Assembly (NCBI GenBank): GCA_017555685.1
Contig: JAFZFW010000065.1
Span: 1 to 7,233, forward strand
DNA from: Methanocorpusculum sp.
Lineage (GTDB): Archaea > Halobacteriota > Methanomicrobia > Methanomicrobiales > Methanocorpusculaceae
Reading direction: 5' to 3'
DNA length: 7,233 nucleotides
Shown one piece after another: positions 1 to 5,776 of this stretch. Below the pieces are notes generated by a model. The model was not told where the DNA came from. It saw only the letters and a program-made list of their open reading frames with translations, and did not search any database. Each line of letters opens with the position of its first letter. Position 1 is the stretch's first letter. A program made the translations under genes and the position numbers.

Positions 1-186
1 ACTTCCCTTTCTCCCAATAATTGTCGTATCTTCTGGGCAGATATATGCATCCGCATAACCCATTTTACCACCACTTCCATAAATAGGATATTTTCCATTT
101 TCATTAGCTACGGCTTTGTAATCCTTCCCGTTTTTAATTTCAAGAACAGATGCCCAAGAAAATATCTCCCACTCTTCACGCTTCAT
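1..186 (-). CDS. hsdS: Type I restriction-modification specificity subunit HsdS, N-terminal part (cut by window edge)
   Basis: Only the first 62 residues are present; the gene runs off the left edge. HsdS is the DNA-recognition subunit of a type I restriction-modification enzyme and would sit between two HsdM subunits and choose the target site. The start fits the beginning of a first target recognition domain: an early Trp-rich stretch, then NGKDYK, YPIYGSGGKMGY and TTIIGRKGS, a pattern common in HsdS domains (YPVYGSGG...IGRKG). The ATG at 184-186 overlaps the TGA of the upstream ATP-binding gene in an ATGA and is preceded by a strong AAGGAGG seven bases upstream, so the start is well supported and translation is probably coupled. 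The stretch is about 39% GC by hand count over 1-180, clearly lower than hsdM. HsdS genes are often exchanged, which would fit. The target site cannot be deduced. Confidence 0.88.
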   Translation of the reverse strand, partial: MKREEWEIFSWASVLEIKNGKDYKAVANENGKYPIYGSGGKMGYADAYICPEDTTIIGRKGS

Positions 187-2159
187 TGCACAGCCTCCTT
201 TGCTTCCTCTGAAATTTCCCAGCGTCCGCGTTGAACTGACCCGACCCGAACAACAAGCCCTCTCTTCTTCAAACCGTTCATGATTTTTTCCACACGATGG
301 CGCGGCAAACCAATCTTCTCTGAGATAGCAGAGAGGGAGGACTGCGGATTTACAAGAAGTTCGTGCAGTACAGATATTTCTATCTCAGTTAAACCGCCGC
401 TCTCAACAGGCGCATCTGATGAAAAAGATGAAGGAAATTCATCTGATTTTGATTCTGTTGATTTTCCTTCATCTTTTTCTAAACTTCCATTTAATCCGCC
501 ACTTAAACCGCCAATATTACCTGCCTCATCTGATGAAAAAGATGAAGGAAAATCATCTAATTTAGATTCTGCAGATTTTCCTTCATCTTTTTCTAAACCG
601 CCATTTAATCCGCCAGTTAAACCGCCAACTGCATCAGCACAATCAGCAACTCCAACCCGATTAGAGGCATTATCAACCCCTAATTCTGAATCCAGCGAAT
701 ATTCTTTAACATTTTTTAATCCGCCACTCTCACCCGCATCATCTGGGCAAAAAGATGAACCAGAAGCCTCAGATTCGCAAACAGGGCAAGATAAATTAAC
801 ATTTTTTAAACCGCCATTTAATCCGCCAGTCATCTCAGCATAAACAGCATAATCCACAGCCCACTCCCCATCCTTTCTAGCCCCGTCACGGACAACAACG
901 CCCAAACCTTTCAACCTGGCTAAAATCCGCTCAACCTTTCTCACCGCAAAACCTGTCTCCGCAGAAATTCCCTTCACCGTAACAGACTTGTCCCGCTCGA
1001 TGGCAGAAAGCACCAGACGGTCATTCGAACTAAACGGCAGAACATTCGTTGGAAGGGATACCGCACCAGACACCTCCGCCGGTGTCAGAGGCTCGGCAAA
1101 CGGCAGAACAACCCGCACAAAACTCTCCGAAACCACAAACGCATCACGCCCGTACACCTCCAGAATACGCGGAATACCCGAACCAAGATTCTCCACATAA
1201 TCCAAATCACGGAAAACCCGCATCAGCTCAGGATTGCGCGGAACAGAAAGACCTGCGAAAAAATCCTCCTTTGACATACCAAACGGCAGACCGCCAACAG
1301 ACGTAATCTCCAGACGGTCAGCAAACATCTCAAACTTCGGAGAACCCGAATACGAATAATCATTATGCAGAAACGCATTCAGCACAGCCTCACGAAGAGC
1401 CACACTGTCAACCATCCGCCGCTCAACACGCCGCCGCTCCGTAATCCGCGCAAACGTCTTATTCTCCACAGACAAACGGTCAAACAAACGGTCAAACGCC
1501 CGCATCAGAGAACAAAAACCAAACTCCTCATTCTCCAAAAGAACAACCCGGCTCTTCCCCTCATACTTCGCAAACCGGACAGACAAACCCGACCCGTCAG
1601 ACAACAAATACCCTGCATAATTCACCGCGCCGTCCTCTGTCAACAGATTCAGATTCGAACGGAAATTCGCATTCAGCGGCTTTCCAACCCCTTCATAATA
1701 AATCTGCAGCTCCCGAAAAGAAACACCCTGATTCGGAGACGGAATCTTTCGAAGCGTATTCTTCATCCGCCCCGCATACATCCGCTCAATCAAATCCTCC
1801 GGCATCGGCTCACAGGAACTTCCCTTCCGGTAAAAACACCCCTGCGGAGACATCCCAAACTTCCGGATATAATACGGCCTCTCCAGACCGCTTGTCACAT
1901 CAACCGCCACAACCTCGAACCCGTCTATAACCTCCAGAGAAATCGTACAGTACTCAAGAGCCGACGGCTGAATATTATTCTTAATCCTATCCTTCATCTG
2001 CAGCTGATTCACATCCGCATGCGGCAAACCAACCGGCTTTCCTGAGTCATCAACCCCAATCAAAATCCGACCGCCTTCGCTGTTCAGAAAAGAAACAACC
2101 TCACGCTCGAACGAATCGTTCAGCTTAAACTTATACTCAACACGACTCGACTCAGTCAT
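183..2159 (-). CDS. AlbA_2/GHKL-type ATP-binding protein with two winged-helix domains, inserted in a type I RM operon
   Basis: This 658-aa protein belongs to the COG2865-like family (older names: divergent AAA-4, RecG C-terminal-like, putative transcriptional regulator). Residues 1-115 look like an AlbA_2/Schlafen-type domain (VEYKFK near 7-12, EGGRILIGVDDSGKPVGL at 28-45). Residues 250-350 carry GHKL/HATPase_c_4-like signatures: REAVLNAFLHNDY at 256-268 (N-box-like), DRLEITSVGGLP at 281-292 and NLGSGIPRI at 324-332. A winged helix is likely at 378-437. Residues 445-590 form a linker of modules each starting with GGL, and a second winged helix is likely at 591-650. A CPVC pair at 458-461 with Cys471 is suggestive but not a complete zinc site. 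The ATG at 2157-2159 overlaps the hsdM stop by 8 bases, and the TGA overlaps the hsdS start by 4, so it is very probably expressed with them. Family members are usually called transcriptional regulators, with little direct proof; here a role in controlling or assisting the RM system is inferred. The A+T-rich linker contrasts with the N-terminal 440 residues. Confidence 0.85.
   Translation of the reverse strand: MTESSRVEYKFKLNDSFEREVVSFLNSEGGRILIGVDDSGKPVGLPHADVNQLQMKDRIKNNIQPSALEYCTISLEVIDGFEVVAVDVTSGLERPYYIRKFGMSPQGCFYRKGSSCEPMPEDLIERMYAGRMKNTLRKIPSPNQGVSFRELQIYYEGVGKPLNANFRSNLNLLTEDGAVNYAGYLLSDGSGLSVRFAKYEGKSRVVLLENEEFGFCSLMRAFDRLFDRLSVENKTFARITERRRVERRMVDSVALREAVLNAFLHNDYSYSGSPKFEMFADRLEITSVGGLPFGMSKEDFFAGLSVPRNPELMRVFRDLDYVENLGSGIPRILEVYGRDAFVVSESFVRVVLPFAEPLTPAEVSGAVSLPTNVLPFSSNDRLVLSAIERDKSVTVKGISAETGFAVRKVERILARLKGLGVVVRDGARKDGEWAVDYAVYAEMTGGLNGGLKNVNLSCPVCESEASGSSFCPDDAGESGGLKNVKEYSLDSELGVDNASNRVGVADCADAVGGLTGGLNGGLEKDEGKSAESKLDDFPSSFSSDEAGNIGGLSGGLNGSLEKDEGKSTESKSDEFPSSFSSDAPVESGGLTEIEISVLHELLVNPQSSLSAISEKIGLPRHRVEKIMNGLKKRGLVVRVGSVQRGRWEISEEAKEAVQ
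194..200 (-). promoter_or_regulatory. Ribosome binding site for hsdS (AAGGAGG)
   Basis: The minus strand reads AAGGAGG, then seven bases, then the hsdS ATG at 186. It lies inside the last codons of the upstream ATP-binding protein gene (encoding KEAVQ). It is the best Shine-Dalgarno match in the operon and fixes the hsdS start, suggesting that HsdS is well translated and not only made by read-through from the gene before it. Confidence 0.75.
421..479. repeat. Perfect inverted repeat, 17-bp arms, in copy one of the direct repeat
   Basis: The left arm at 421-437 and right arm at 463-479 are exact reverse complements, separated by 25 bases. In the coding direction the right arm encodes part of EKDEGK and the left arm part of FPSSFS, so the mRNA could fold into a long stem-loop inside the coding region. 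The symmetry centre lies in codon register, so the opposite strand also reads a very similar peptide. Confidence 0.9.
535..593. repeat. Perfect inverted repeat, 20-bp arms, in copy two of the direct repeat
   Basis: The left arm at 535-554 and right arm at 574-593 are exact reverse complements with a 19-base loop. It lies at the same place in its 114-bp unit as the inverted repeat of copy one. The arms are three base pairs longer than in copy one, which has substitutions just inside its arms. It could form a stable stem-loop in the mRNA or a cruciform in DNA. Its left arm matches the left arm of copy one, so inter-copy pairing is also possible. Confidence 0.9.
706..816. repeat. Short direct repeat pair (706-726 and 796-816), 90-bp spacing
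   Basis: A 21-base element occurs at 706-726 and 796-816 with 20 of 21 bases identical. The spacing of 90 bases is 30 codons. It encodes the GGLKNV motifs of linker modules 1 and 2. This is an older, more decayed part of the same array than the 114-bp repeat. Confidence 0.8.
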
Positions 2160-3627
2160 CTTTCAGCATCCCTTCCAGTTCTTCCAGCCCCTTCGCTGCC
2201 TGTGCTTCCAACGCCTTCAGCTCAGCCAGAATATCTGCCGTCGGCGGATACTCCACAGCCTCATAGACAACCTGCTTGTACTTATTAATCGACAGGTCAT
2301 AGCCGTTTTCTGCAATCTCAGACTTCTCCACAAAGAACGACTTCTCCGTCCGCTCGCGGTCTGCCTCGCCTTCCAGATTTCCAAAGCGGGCAAGAATATC
2401 CGGGATATCATTCTCAGCGATTGGAGAACGCTTATCATCTAAGCTGTACCCGTCAGCCTGCATATCATAGAACCAGACCTTATCTGTTCCGCCTGCCCCC
2501 GTCTTCGTAAAGACAAGAACTGCCGTCGAAACCCCGGCATATGGTTTGAAAACACCCGACGGCATAGAAATAACCGCCTGAAGCTGATGATTCTCCACAA
2601 TCTCACGCCGGATAGCCTTGTGTGCCTTCGACGAACCAAAGAGAACACCGTCCGGAACAATACAGGCACAGCGCCCTCCCTTCTTCAGCATCCGCACAAA
2701 CAACGCGAGGAACAAAAGCTCCGTCTTCTTCGTCGGCGTAACCGCAGTCAGACTCGGATTAATCCCTGCCGCATCAACCGAACCAGTAAACGGCGGATTT
2801 GCCAGAATCACATCAAACGAACCGGAAATCTCATTCTGATTCGAAATACTGTCCTTATACTCAATCCGCGGACGCGTCACCGAATGCAGCATCAGATTCA
2901 TCGCGGAAATCCTCAGCATCGTCTGGTCAAACTCAAACCCGGTAAACGCACCGCCCTCAAACATCTCCCAGTCCTCAGGCGTCATCGTATTCTCATAATG
3001 CTTCCGGATAAACTCCACACTCGAAACCAGGAAACCAGCCGTACCGCAGGCAGGATCACAAATCCGCTCCGACGGCTTCGGGGCAAGAATGGAAACCATC
3101 ATATCACGAATATGCTTCGGCGTTCTGAACTGACCGTTCGTACCTGCCTGCGAAAGCTTACCCAGCATATACTCATACAGGTCCCCAAGCATATCCCGGT
3201 CCTTGATATCCTCCTCATACAGAATATCCAGACCGGTCACCACCTTCTGCAAAAGCTCCTTCTTTCCCTCCGGAAACATAAACATAGCATCCCGCATATA
3301 GTACGAAAACGCCGTATCCTCCCCGCCCATACTCTTAATGAACGGGAAAACCTGCTGACTCACCACCGCATACATCTCACGGCCGTCAAGATTCTTAAAC
3401 CTGCTCCACCGCATCTTCTGCGACGCGGAATCCTCCGGGAAAATCTTCGGCTGCTTTACCCCGCTCAACGCCTCAAACGACTCCGCTTCCAGCTCCTTCT
3501 CATCCAGAGAACGGATAAACATCAGATAGGTAAGCTGTTCGATAACCGTAATCGGATTCGTAATTCCGCCTGCCCAGATATCGTCCCAGATTGCATCAAC
3601 TTTATTGCGAATAGTGCCGGTTAACAT
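2152..3627 (-). CDS. hsdM: Type I restriction-modification DNA methyltransferase subunit HsdM
   Basis: The 491-aa protein is a complete HsdM, the subunit that transfers a methyl group from S-adenosylmethionine to adenine N6 in the site chosen by HsdS and is also needed for restriction with HsdR. An HsdM_N-type helical region covers roughly residues 1-140. GQFRTPKHIRDMMV (165-178) precedes the catalytic domain. Motif I is DPACGTAGFL (191-200), which binds the cofactor, and motif IV is the NPPF active-site loop (277-280) of N6-adenine methylases. A VPDGVLFG stretch (324-331) and a KPYAGVSTAVLVFTK stretch (361-375) are typical of the family. The ATG at 3625-3627 has GAGG at 3633-3636 with five bases between. 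It is the first gene of the operon seen here, and its stop overlaps the next gene by 8 bases. No damage is seen, so the methylase should be active if an intact HsdS is made. Confidence 0.96.
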   Translation of the reverse strand: MLTGTIRNKVDAIWDDIWAGGITNPITVIEQLTYLMFIRSLDEKELEAESFEALSGVKQPKIFPEDSASQKMRWSRFKNLDGREMYAVVSQQVFPFIKSMGGEDTAFSYYMRDAMFMFPEGKKELLQKVVTGLDILYEEDIKDRDMLGDLYEYMLGKLSQAGTNGQFRTPKHIRDMMVSILAPKPSERICDPACGTAGFLVSSVEFIRKHYENTMTPEDWEMFEGGAFTGFEFDQTMLRISAMNLMLHSVTRPRIEYKDSISNQNEISGSFDVILANPPFTGSVDAAGINPSLTAVTPTKKTELLFLALFVRMLKKGGRCACIVPDGVLFGSSKAHKAIRREIVENHQLQAVISMPSGVFKPYAGVSTAVLVFTKTGAGGTDKVWFYDMQADGYSLDDKRSPIAENDIPDILARFGNLEGEADRERTEKSFFVEKSEIAENGYDLSINKYKQVVYEAVEYPPTADILAELKALEAQAAKGLEELEGMLKDD

Positions 3628-3632
3628 AGTTT

Positions 3633-3636
3633 CCTC
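3633..3636 (-). promoter_or_regulatory. Ribosome binding site for hsdM (GAGG)
   Basis: The minus strand reads GAGG, five bases, then the ATG at 3627. It supports this start for HsdM. No convincing TATA or -35/-10 element could be chosen upstream; a TTATCT at about 3697-3702 is a weak candidate only. Confidence 0.55.
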
Positions 3637-3820
3637 GTGCGTGCCTCATCCCTGGTGGAGACTGTTTTGTTATCTGATACCTTGGCACTTTGAGAAGATA
3701 AGAGTATTGAAAACAAGATGCCGAAAAAATCAACAAACCGCCGGGAGCACAACGCACCCACACGACAAAAGGGCGTGCTTTAGCTTCGGGGAATCACAAA
3801 AACACACACACAACACCCAG

Positions 3821-3854
3821 AAAAAATAAAACAAAAAAAACCGAAAAAAAAGAA
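3821..3854 (-). terminator. T-rich transcription terminator of thrS
   Basis: Immediately after the thrS stop, the minus strand runs through several T-tracts (eight Ts at 3844-3851, eight Ts at 3833-3840, then more down to 3821). Consecutive T-runs without a strong GC hairpin are typical of archaeal intrinsic termination. A weak hairpin of six base pairs (3854-3859 with 3867-3872) encloses the stop codon and could add a bacterial-like element. It would separate thrS from the restriction-modification operon that follows on the same strand. Confidence 0.6.
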
Positions 3855-3861
3855 GAGAGAA

Positions 3862-5622
3862 TCAGACTCTCTCGCGAATCTCTGCGGTAACCTTCTCGAG
3901 GAACTCTTCAGCAGACATCGTAACCGTCTTGCTGTCGCGGGTTCTCACAGAAACAGTCTGCGTCTCGACCTCTTTCTCACCGATGATAATCATATACGGA
4001 ACACGCTCCGTATACTGTGCCTGACGGATCATATAACCGATCTTCTCGTTTCTGTTGTCAAGCTCAACACGGACCTTTGCATCCTTTAACATCTGGTAAA
4101 TCTTCTCTGCATACTCCTCGCTCTTCTGGGAAACCTGCAGAACCTTAACCTGCATCGGTGCAAGCCAGACCGGGAATCTGCCGGCGAAGTGCTCAGTTAA
4201 AATACCGATGAAACGCTCGATAGAACCGAAACAGACACGGTGAATCATAATCGGTCTCGGTCTCTCATCATTCTCATCAACGTACGTTAAGTCGAAGTTA
4301 ATCGGCATCTGGAAGTCAAGCTGGATAGTTCCGCACTGCCAGGTTCTGCCAAGACAGTCACGCAGGTGGAAATCAATCTTCGGACCGTAGAATGCACCAT
4401 CACCCTCATTAATCGTGTACGGAAGGTTCAGACTCTCTAAAGCATTCTTCAGACCAGTGGTTGCTGCCTCCCAGTCCTCATCGGAACCCATGCTGTCCTC
4501 CGGTCTGGTGGAAAGCTCAAGGAAGTACTCGAAACCGAACTTGGAGTAAACCGTATCGATAAGATTTACCACACGGGCAATTTCCTCTGCAATCTGGTCG
4601 CGGCGCATGAAAATGTGGGCATCATCCTGCGTAAAGTTTCTGACACGGAACAGACCGTGCAGAGTGCCTTTGAGCTCGTGACGGTGAACACTTCCGCACT
4701 CGGCAAGTCTCAGCGGCAGCTCTCTGTAGCTGTGCGGCTCGTTTGCATAGACTAAAACACTGCCCGGACAGTTCATCGGCTTGATACAGAAATCCTCCTC
4801 ATCGATCTCTGTTGCATACATATTGTCCTTGTAGTGATCCCAGTGACCGCTGGTTTCCCAGAGGCAGCGGTTCATAATAAGAGGAGTCAGAATCTCCTGG
4901 TATCCATTATCTCTGTGGAGCTCACGCCAGTACTCTAAAAGGGAGTTTCTGACAATCATACCATTTGGCAGGAAGAACGGGAAGCCCGGTGCTACATCAT
5001 CGAACATGAAGAGCTTTAAGTCCTTTCCAATCTTTCTGTGGTCGCGGCGTTCTGCCTCTTCCTGGAGCTTTAAGAACTCTTCAAGCTCTTTTGCGGACGG
5101 GAATGCAGTACCGTTAATTCTGGTGAGCATCTTATTTTTATTGTCGTTCTTCCAGTATGCGCCGGAAAGACCGGTGAGCTTGAATGCCTTTAATGCCTGG
5201 GTGGAGGTTAAGTGCGGGCCAAGGCACATATCAACGTAGTCGCCCTGCTCGAAGAAGCTTAACGGCTCGCTTTCTGCAAGATCGCCGATGTGCTCTACCT
5301 TGTACGGCTCATTTCTCTCCTCCATGAACTTGAGGGCTTCGTCACGCGGGAGAATGAACGGCTTAATCGGGAGGTTGGACTTGACAATCTTGCGCATCTC
5401 TGCTTCAATTGCCGGGAGATCGGTATCGGAGAGTTTGACGTCGCCTAAATCAACATCATAGTAGAATCCCTTCTCAGTAGCCGGACCGTATGCGAATGCT
5501 GCATTCGGGTAGAGGTGTTTTACGGCCTGTGCTAAGATATGGGCTGCAGTGTGGCGAATGACGTTGAGTTCTTCCTCTTTTGGACACTCGCCAGTGGTTC
5601 CGTCGCTGTATATGATTTTCAT
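3862..5622 (-). CDS. thrS: Threonyl-tRNA synthetase, bacterial type, lacking most of the TGS domain
   Basis: The 586-aa enzyme charges tRNA-Thr with threonine in the cytoplasm. The editing domain carries RHTAAH (H24 and H28 of HxxxH) and DMCLGPH (C133, H137), matching the residues that clear mischarged serine in bacterial ThrRS. The class II core has the three zinc ligands C285 (MNCPG), H336 (DDAH) and H461 (MIHR), motif 2 around 309-330 and motif 3 at GSIERFIGIL (466-475). The anticodon-binding domain covers about 480-586. Bacterial enzymes are about 640 residues; here only about 20 residues precede the editing domain, so the TGS domain is reduced to a first strand-like stretch (KIIYSDGTTGE). 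An in-frame ATG at 5766 would add 48 residues, but these do not resemble TGS and run through the inverted repeat. The ATG at 5622 has GAAGGAG at 5634-5640 and was chosen. It is divergent from uvrA. Confidence 0.96.
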   Translation of the reverse strand: MKIIYSDGTTGECPKEEELNVIRHTAAHILAQAVKHLYPNAAFAYGPATEKGFYYDVDLGDVKLSDTDLPAIEAEMRKIVKSNLPIKPFILPRDEALKFMEERNEPYKVEHIGDLAESEPLSFFEQGDYVDMCLGPHLTSTQALKAFKLTGLSGAYWKNDNKNKMLTRINGTAFPSAKELEEFLKLQEEAERRDHRKIGKDLKLFMFDDVAPGFPFFLPNGMIVRNSLLEYWRELHRDNGYQEILTPLIMNRCLWETSGHWDHYKDNMYATEIDEEDFCIKPMNCPGSVLVYANEPHSYRELPLRLAECGSVHRHELKGTLHGLFRVRNFTQDDAHIFMRRDQIAEEIARVVNLIDTVYSKFGFEYFLELSTRPEDSMGSDEDWEAATTGLKNALESLNLPYTINEGDGAFYGPKIDFHLRDCLGRTWQCGTIQLDFQMPINFDLTYVDENDERPRPIMIHRVCFGSIERFIGILTEHFAGRFPVWLAPMQVKVLQVSQKSEEYAEKIYQMLKDAKVRVELDNRNEKIGYMIRQAQYTERVPYMIIIGEKEVETQTVSVRTRDSKTVTMSAEEFLEKVTAEIRERV

Positions 5623-5633
5623 GTGCGATTGTT

Positions 5634-5640
5634 CTCCTTC
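5634..5640 (-). promoter_or_regulatory. Ribosome binding site for thrS (GAAGGAG)
   Basis: The minus strand reads GAAGGAG, eleven bases before the ATG at 5622. The spacing is slightly long, but the match is good and it favours this start over the in-frame ATG at 5766. Confidence 0.6.
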
Positions 5641-5644
5641 AGGT

Positions 5645-5668
5645 AGCCTGCCGCAGGCAGGGCAGGCT
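5645..5668. repeat. Inverted repeat in the thrS leader (8-bp arms), possible operator or RNA hairpin
   Basis: AGCCTGCC at 5645-5652 and GGCAGGCT at 5661-5668 are exact reverse complements around an 8-base loop that itself repeats the GCAGGCAG theme, so alternative foldings exist. It ends only four bases upstream of the thrS ribosome binding site. If the TATA element at 5679-5690 drives thrS, transcription would start within it, making it a DNA operator; if transcription starts further upstream, it would be a leader hairpin. No T-box features are seen. Confidence 0.6.
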
Positions 5669-5678
5669 TTAAGAGATT

Positions 5679-5690
5679 CGTATATATTTG
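5679..5690. promoter_or_regulatory. TATA-box-like element in the thrS-uvrA divergent spacer
   Basis: The sequence CGTATATATTTG (minus strand CAAATATATACG) is the clearest TATA-like element in the 154-base spacer between the two divergent starts. For thrS, an archaeal start about 25 bases away would give a leader of about 35-40 bases containing the ribosome binding site. For uvrA it would give a leader of about 65 bases. A second thrS candidate is CGAAATGAATATCC on the minus strand near 5702-5715. Assignment is by pattern only. Confidence 0.45.
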
Positions 5691-5776
5691 TGAGTGATGA
5701 AGGATATTCATTTCGTTTGAATCCATACGGTGCCCCATCCCAAAACCTCATAAGCAGTACCCGCAAATACTAACAG

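Larger units (their letters stand above)
413..627. repeat. Tandem direct repeat, 114-bp period (two copies, about 92% identical)
   Basis: Copy one spans 413-513 and copy two 527-627. Aligned by hand over 101 bases, they differ at 8 positions. The period of 114 bases equals 38 codons, so the duplication is in frame and encodes modules 3 and 4 of the linker. The near identity, including silent positions, points to a recent duplication or to ongoing homogenisation. By hand count, 421-480 is 28% GC and 541-600 is 32%, against about 53% in 1021-1080 of the same gene. Confidence 0.92.
390..827 (-). repeat. Array of GGL-headed modules coding the linker of the ATP-binding protein
   Basis: Read as protein, the linker splits into four modules that each begin with GGL: residues 445-478 (34 aa), 479-511 (33 aa), 512-549 (38 aa) and 550-587 (38 aa), followed by a last GGL at 588-590 that leads into the C-terminal winged helix. 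Modules 1, 3 and 4 open with GGLxGGL, and modules 1, 3 and 4 contain an SSF element (SSFCPDDAGES, SSFSSDEAGNI, SSFSSDAPVES). Comparable GG-x-N-GG linker repeats occur in other proteins of this family in front of the C-terminal winged helix, as far as I recall. The stretch is rich in Ser, Asp, Glu and Gly and probably disordered. All spacings are multiples of three, so gain or loss of a module would keep the reading frame. Confidence 0.8.
3628..3861. other. Spacer between thrS and hsdM
   Basis: This 234-base stretch carries the T-tracts after thrS and the hsdM ribosome binding site, described separately. The centre (about 3738-3795) is G+C-richer and contains a partial inverted repeat (AGCAC near 3746, GTGCT near 3775). 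A 13-base imperfect palindrome (GTTATC T GATACC) lies at 3669-3681 and could be an operator for the hsdM operon, but one mismatch and the short length make this weak. No RNA gene or convincing protein gene was recognised. Confidence 0.5.

Noticed and set aside
413..816. CRISPR array
   Set aside because: The repeats are few, unequal, in frame within a coding gene and have similar rather than unique intervening sequence.
280..843. Plus-strand open frame opposite the linker (187 residues)
   Set aside because: It is explained by the in-register inverted repeats and low-complexity linker; no independent start signal or known domain was seen.
2587..3624. Long open frame on the plus strand opposite hsdM (345 residues)
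   Set aside because: It is antisense to an intact HsdM and has an Arg/Leu/His-rich composition typical of a shadow frame.
3760..3795. Remnant end of an insertion sequence (GGGCGTGCTTTAGC-like stretch)
   Set aside because: It vaguely recalls ends of IS200/IS605-type elements, but there is no transposase fragment, partner end or target duplication to support it.
3605..3829. Small plus-strand open frame in the thrS-hsdM spacer (74 residues)
   Set aside because: No ribosome binding site or recognisable domain; it begins inside hsdM and ends in the A-rich tract.
5623..5766. Upstream in-frame start for thrS at 5766
   Set aside because: The added 48 residues do not look like a TGS domain and cross the inverted repeat, while the ATG at 5622 has a good ribosome binding site.
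5623..5776. T-box riboswitch upstream of thrS
   Set aside because: The spacer is only 154 bases and shows none of the conserved T-box or specifier elements.
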